A DNA stretch of 64,000 nt from Bolinopsis microptera. Its lineage: Eukaryota; Ctenophora; Tentaculata; Lobata; Bolinopsidae. The number at the start of each line of letters is the position of its first letter. Within the stretch, counting starts at the first letter, position 1. The notes below the pieces were generated by a model that saw only the letters and a program-made list of their open reading frames with translations, did no database searches and was not told where the DNA came from. The stretch is taken from contig NC_087081.1 of assembly GCF_026151205.1 (NCBI RefSeq), positions 11,347,113-11,411,112 of the forward strand, written 5' to 3'. The translations under genes and the position numbers were made by a program. Of this stretch, positions 59,960 to 64,000 are shown piece after piece.

Positions 59960-60299
59960 GTTAGTCAGAATTATTATTAATTATGATAGTGAGAATGAGG
60001 AATCATGAACATAATGAACTTAAACCTCATTTGGTATAGGATTATAAGTGATGTTTTTCATCTTTAAAAACACAGAAATTGTTTTGAATTTAAGAAATTC
60101 TCGCACCATTGCGCAAATATTTTCTGGTAACATTTTTAATTAGACTTAATTTATTGTGTAAATAATTAATCAGAAAATTAATTAGTTAATTAATCGTGTA
60201 AGAAACAACTACACAACATAAATGTAGGCAAATTGGCTGGCATATAATCTCCATACAGATTACCTCACTGGAGGTCAACAAGTACGATTTGCTTGCATA

Positions 60300-60450
60300 T
60301 ACACCAGTCACCACTAAAACTGTACTAAATATCAGCACTTCTACACCAGTCACCACTACAACTGTACTAAATATCAGCACTTCTACACCAATCACCACTA
60401 CAACTGTACTAAATATCAGCCACCACTACAACTGTACTAAATAACAGCAC
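60300..60450. repeat. ~42-bp tandem repeat
   Basis: About three and a half copies of a unit with ACACCAGTCACCACTACAAC and TGTACTAAATATCAGCAC. The Val/Ile-rich antisense frame across it is a by-product. Confidence 0.9.
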
Positions 60451-60519
60451 TTCTACATGAACAAATATCGGACGTTTCATTACTTTCTTTCTAAATCTTT
60501 CTGAGGGTATTTTCAGAAA

Positions 60520-61613
60520 TCTGCGTAATATAATGGAACTGTCAGTGCTGTTAGACACAATGGTGAACTATCAGAATGGTTTGAAGTAAGTTCAGGCAGT
60601 GGCCAAGGAGACATTCAGGGTCCCCCACTTTTTAATGTCTGCCTCAATGTGGCTGCTGAGAGAACAGAAAGCAACAAAATGGTGTCCCACGGAGCGGTTC
60701 TTCAAAGATCTATCAGTCCGCTTGTTGATGATATCACTGTGTTAGATACAGACTATGCAGATGACATGGCTGTACTGGATAACAGCGAGGAAGGTCTTCA
60801 AGAAACAACTGACCTTTTGTGTATGTATGGTGCCCAGGGAGGTCTCAGAATCAATGGTAAAAAGACTGAGGCTATGTTCATTGGTAAAGCAACCTCTCAA
60901 CGGCCATACACGAAAGAAGCCACAGTGAACATCACTGTTGAAGACACGCCAGTGCAGCAAGTTAGTGACTTTACGTACTTAGGTACAATTATTTCCAGCG
61001 ACGGTACTATCGACCGTGAGCTGTCAGCTAGGATTCAGAAAGCTTCCGGAGCCTTCAATCAACTGAGTAATATATAATGGAAAAACCGCAACATCCAGTC
61101 TTATACAAAGATCAGGATTTATAAGGCAGCAGTTTTGACAATATTGTTATATGGTAGTGAGGTTTGGAACACAACCAAAAAGCAGCTACATCGCTTTGAG
61201 GTGTTCCATCAGCGTTGCTTGAGGAGAATACTTAGGATAAGATGGCTCGATCGGGTTAGAAACACTGAAGTGCTGGAGCGTGCAAAGATAAATCCAGTAG
61301 AGACGTTCATAGGAGCAAACCGCCTGCGTTGGTTTGGCCATGTCACCAGAATGCCAGACACTAGGCTTCCTAAGTACCTGCTTAACTGGACCCCTGCGCA
61401 TGGGAGAAGATCTAGGGGCCGTCCAAGCAAGAACTGGATGAAATGTTTGCTGGAAGATGCTGCAGCGTTTACAGGAAACACTGACATAGACCTAGAAGGA
61501 GCGAGCGAGATGGCTAGTGACCGAAAACTTTGGAGGGAGATGATACGTCACAAACGGGAGTTCATTGGTGCAGGCCACTCGAATGATTGAGGAGACCTAA
61601 TCAAGTACAAGTA
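60520..61613 (+). pseudogene. 5'-truncated RTE-type LINE
   Basis: The translation gives SSGSGQGDIQGPPLFNVCLN (motif B), TDYADDMAVLDNSEEGLQE (catalytic YADD), GLRINGKKTEAM and DFTYLGTIISSDGTIDRELS. After an in-frame TAA (61075) it resumes WKNRNIQSYTKIRIYKAAVL, LYGSEVWNTTK, RWFGHVTRMPD and GRRSRGRPSKNW. This is the C-terminal half of an RTE-like reverse transcriptase. The end carries a CAAGTA microsatellite tail (near 61594-61613) typical of RTE elements. The stop looks like a 3-bp TAA insertion between ATA and TGG. It lies downstream of the last visible PIGW exon. Confidence 0.85.
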
Positions 61614-62035
61614 CAAGTACAAGAGGTTGAGTACAAAGGAAACTTAGTTTCAGTTCGGGTAAAATTTAGAAACGGTTCATCCACACAATCTCGGGAAATG
61701 ATTACAAAATAAATGTCACAGTTAATCAGTCAGTATCACAGATTAATCATTATATTATACATATTACTATTAATAAGTAGAATGTAATCTTACACTCCAA
61801 CGAAATACTAGTACAAATTATTAGATGCAAATAAACACTAAAACGAAGAAAATTCTTACAAAATGACAGACTGCAACCAAAAACTTATACGATGAAAAAT
61901 GTTCTGTTTGACATCAATTTAAAATGCAAATCGGGTAATATTAACTGTTTCAACCCGATCTTGAAGACGATATGAAAAGAACGATTAAAAGTTCTAGTTC
62001 CGCCTTATTAGTTCCGCCTAATTAGTTCCACCTAA
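61614..62035. other. Non-coding, GPCR 3' flank
   Basis: No exon is recognised. It includes the likely 3' UTR of the minus-strand GPCR. Confidence 0.4.
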
Positions 62036-63303
62036 TTACTCCTCGATCAAGACAGCTTCTTCGTCAGTATTTACTCGGTTTGCGCAACTGAACCAGGCAG
62101 CAACTCTTCTTAAATACCCCAAATACCTCTCCCTCAATTCCTGTTTCCGGGATATTATGATGACTGGGTAGACTGCAGCGTAGATAAGGGGCAAAGTGAA
62201 CTCAGCGAATCCGATCTGTAAAGCATCATATCGTTATTACAATCAATATCGATAAATAATTTGACAAAACATAACATCAACAAATTAAGATGGTTTGAAA
62301 CAGAAAAAAAATCAAATATTAGTAGCAAACGAGGATGATAAATGATTGCAATCCCTACCTGTATTCCCAAATCTATAAAATATTTTTCACTGTGTTCGTC
62401 GTACACAATACTCTGATGCGACAGAATCCAGGTCAGGATGAAGAAGAAAAAGGTGGTATTGCAGACGAAGAATAAAGTGGACACCAGGAAGACGGTTATG
62501 GAGACATGTCGAGTAGTGTTGGGGACATGGGGAGCTGTTTCCTCGTCATTTTGGAGAGATCGTCTCAAATACTTGATCTGTATCATCATACAGATAAAGA
62601 CTGTCAGGGGAATTATCAGGAAATAGAGGATCACAAGGAAACTACCAACAATGCCGGCTCTCAGATGTTGCTCCGTGCACTTTGAGTAACCGGTGGTGTC
62701 TCTGTGACAGAGTACTGCAGCTACAAGAATAATACCTGGGATATCAAAACATAGAAGTGTAAATAAATATGTGCTCGCTCCAACTCCATAGGATGCTAGC
62801 TTCTTATCTACAATAATAGCAGTTATAGCATCAGAGATGTGAAGCAGTGTGATGATCAACCAGATAAGTCGAACAACTTTCTTCAAGGCCTCCGTGTTTA
62901 TCCTACGAAAGGGGTTCACCACCTTTAGAGTTAGAGTGATGGTCAGAACAAGGTTACAGAGCTTTGAACAGTTGATCCCAAGAAGTGCTGTCATCATGTA
63001 GTAATACAGTGATTTATACAGGATATCTATCTCAACATAGCCTGAGTAAGCCAACAGACTGGTCACGGATAAAACTATTTCACCTTGTGCTTTGAGAATG
63101 TCAAACAGTGCTATCCCCATGAAAAGCCCTGACACAAACTTAGCTCTGTCCCGATAATAGTCCATGAAGATTACGGTGTTTTGAATCAGCACTATGATGG
63201 ACAGAGGTATTTGTATGGGCGCGAGATCTCGGAACATTCCTTTAAACATGAACAGGACTTCTTCATCACTGATGCTGTGGCGGTTTAAATCCGACTGATT
63301 CAT
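62036..63303 (-). CDS. Seven-transmembrane receptor (class A-like GPCR), orphan
   Basis: Two exons (62359-63303 and 62036-62215), both phase 0, give 374 aa. The first exon encodes an extracellular N-terminus of ~30 aa and six hydrophobic segments (for example IQIPLSIIVLIQNTVIFM, LVLTITLTLKVV, FLVILYFLIIPLTVFICMMI, VFLVSTLFFVCNTTFFFF). The second encodes TM7 with LPLIYAAVYPVIIISRK, a variant of the NPxxY region (N replaced by L), and a short acidic tail with a Cys (WFSCANR). The DRY motif at the end of TM3 is replaced by TLKVVNPFRRIN. The fold is clear; the ligand is not. Divergent motifs suggest a lineage-specific expanded family. The start is the first ATG of the frame (MNQSDLNRH). Confidence 0.88.
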
Positions 63304-64000
63304 TTACATTTTCGAACTAAGGAGATAGTTTTGTAAGCAATAACTAGGACAAGTTTTAAGACAATCGAAAGGTTACATTGTAAATTAGGAAGATAGATGA
63401 TCAGCCATTTCTGAATCGTCCGTAATAGAACTATTACATGGGCCTGGGCAATTGTGGATAAAGGGTGCAAGTTCATTTTAAAGCATTGAAATTGTAAAGT
63501 GGGTTATGGGCCACCTCTATTACTAGTTTCTTGATTATATACTGACCATCCATACTGATCCTGGCCACTTATACATTTGCAATCATGGAATTTAGTTATG
63601 AATTGGTAAAATCTAGTCAGTACCAGTTTTCGGACATTTACAGAATCATCGAAGCGACTTCAGGTGGTTTTTTTTACAAGAGCAACAAAATTCTTACAAA
63701 ACCATAGAAATTCTAGAAATTCTCCTGCACAGTTTTTGATGTTCTCACGTATCGACAAAGTATAGACGAAAAATGGAGTTGAGTAGGAAATAGGTAGGTA
63801 TGAGAAGAAGTCGATGGAAAAAATCGGGTTCAGGAATTAGGAATCTTTACTAAGCTCTTAAATCACGAGACTGTAAGATATCAGATATTGCACTTTTACA
63901 TTCCGTCTAAAAGAGTAAAAGGCTACCATCAGATATAAGACTGAGAATGACTTCATTCATTGGTGTGCAGTAAAATGGCTAAAATGACACTATTGATCAC
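63304..64000. other. Upstream of GPCR, window end
   Basis: No exon is recognised. It should contain the GPCR promoter. The missing 3' exons of PIGW are not seen here. Confidence 0.4.

Noticed and set aside
60186-60398. Val/Ile-rich short frame
   Set aside because: Product of the 42-bp tandem repeat.

Overview
The window is genomic DNA of an animal, most likely a marine invertebrate. I cannot place it more finely from sequence alone. It is AT-rich, has spliced genes with GT-AG introns, and carries a dense, mixed set of transposons: several LINE clades, Helitrons, hAT, TTAA-target and Tc1/mariner-like MITEs, and foldback elements. A FoxJ1-type forkhead gene and an AKT kinase with PH domain and hydrophobic motif point to a metazoan.

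Layout. 1-2.6 kb: no gene, one MITE. 2.7-8.6 kb (minus): FoxJ1 rebuilt from ten phase-consistent exons (471 aa), plus a downstream open exon (2687-3102) that could be an alternative FoxJ1 last exon. 8.6-14.1 kb: non-coding, with a near-palindromic hairpin and five CACGTG boxes spaced about 42 bp apart. 14.1-30.6 kb (minus): AKT/PKB, complete in 13 coding exons (467 aa). Its introns hold a truncated LINE, a broken MFS-transporter pseudogene, a 350-bp CA repeat, a MITE and a 2-kb TTAA-flanked element. 31-41 kb: a transposon graveyard with LINE scraps, hAT, GC-rich inverted modules, a GA repeat, Helitrons and foldbacks. 41.9-43.5 kb (plus): a single-exon BTB protein. 44-49 kb: MITEs, LINE scraps and a 2-kb ORF joining reverse transcriptase to a zinc motif and a nuclease-like domain. 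49.4-60 kb (plus): the 5' half of PIGW (seven exons), with a LINE inserted in its sixth intron and bounded by a 10-bp target duplication. 60.5-61.6 kb: an RTE-type LINE. 62.0-63.3 kb (minus): a two-exon GPCR, possibly nested in a PIGW intron.

The most unusual observation is in AKT. Three of its 12 coding introns begin with tandem duplications of the exon end plus 5' splice site (2, 5 and about 9 copies). In two of these, use of the copied donors would add in-frame residues inside the kinase domain.

Functionally the genes are unrelated housekeeping or signalling genes: FoxJ1 for motile cilia, AKT for PI3K signalling, PIGW for GPI-anchor synthesis in the ER, and a GPCR. There is no sign of an operon or a dedicated multi-gene system.
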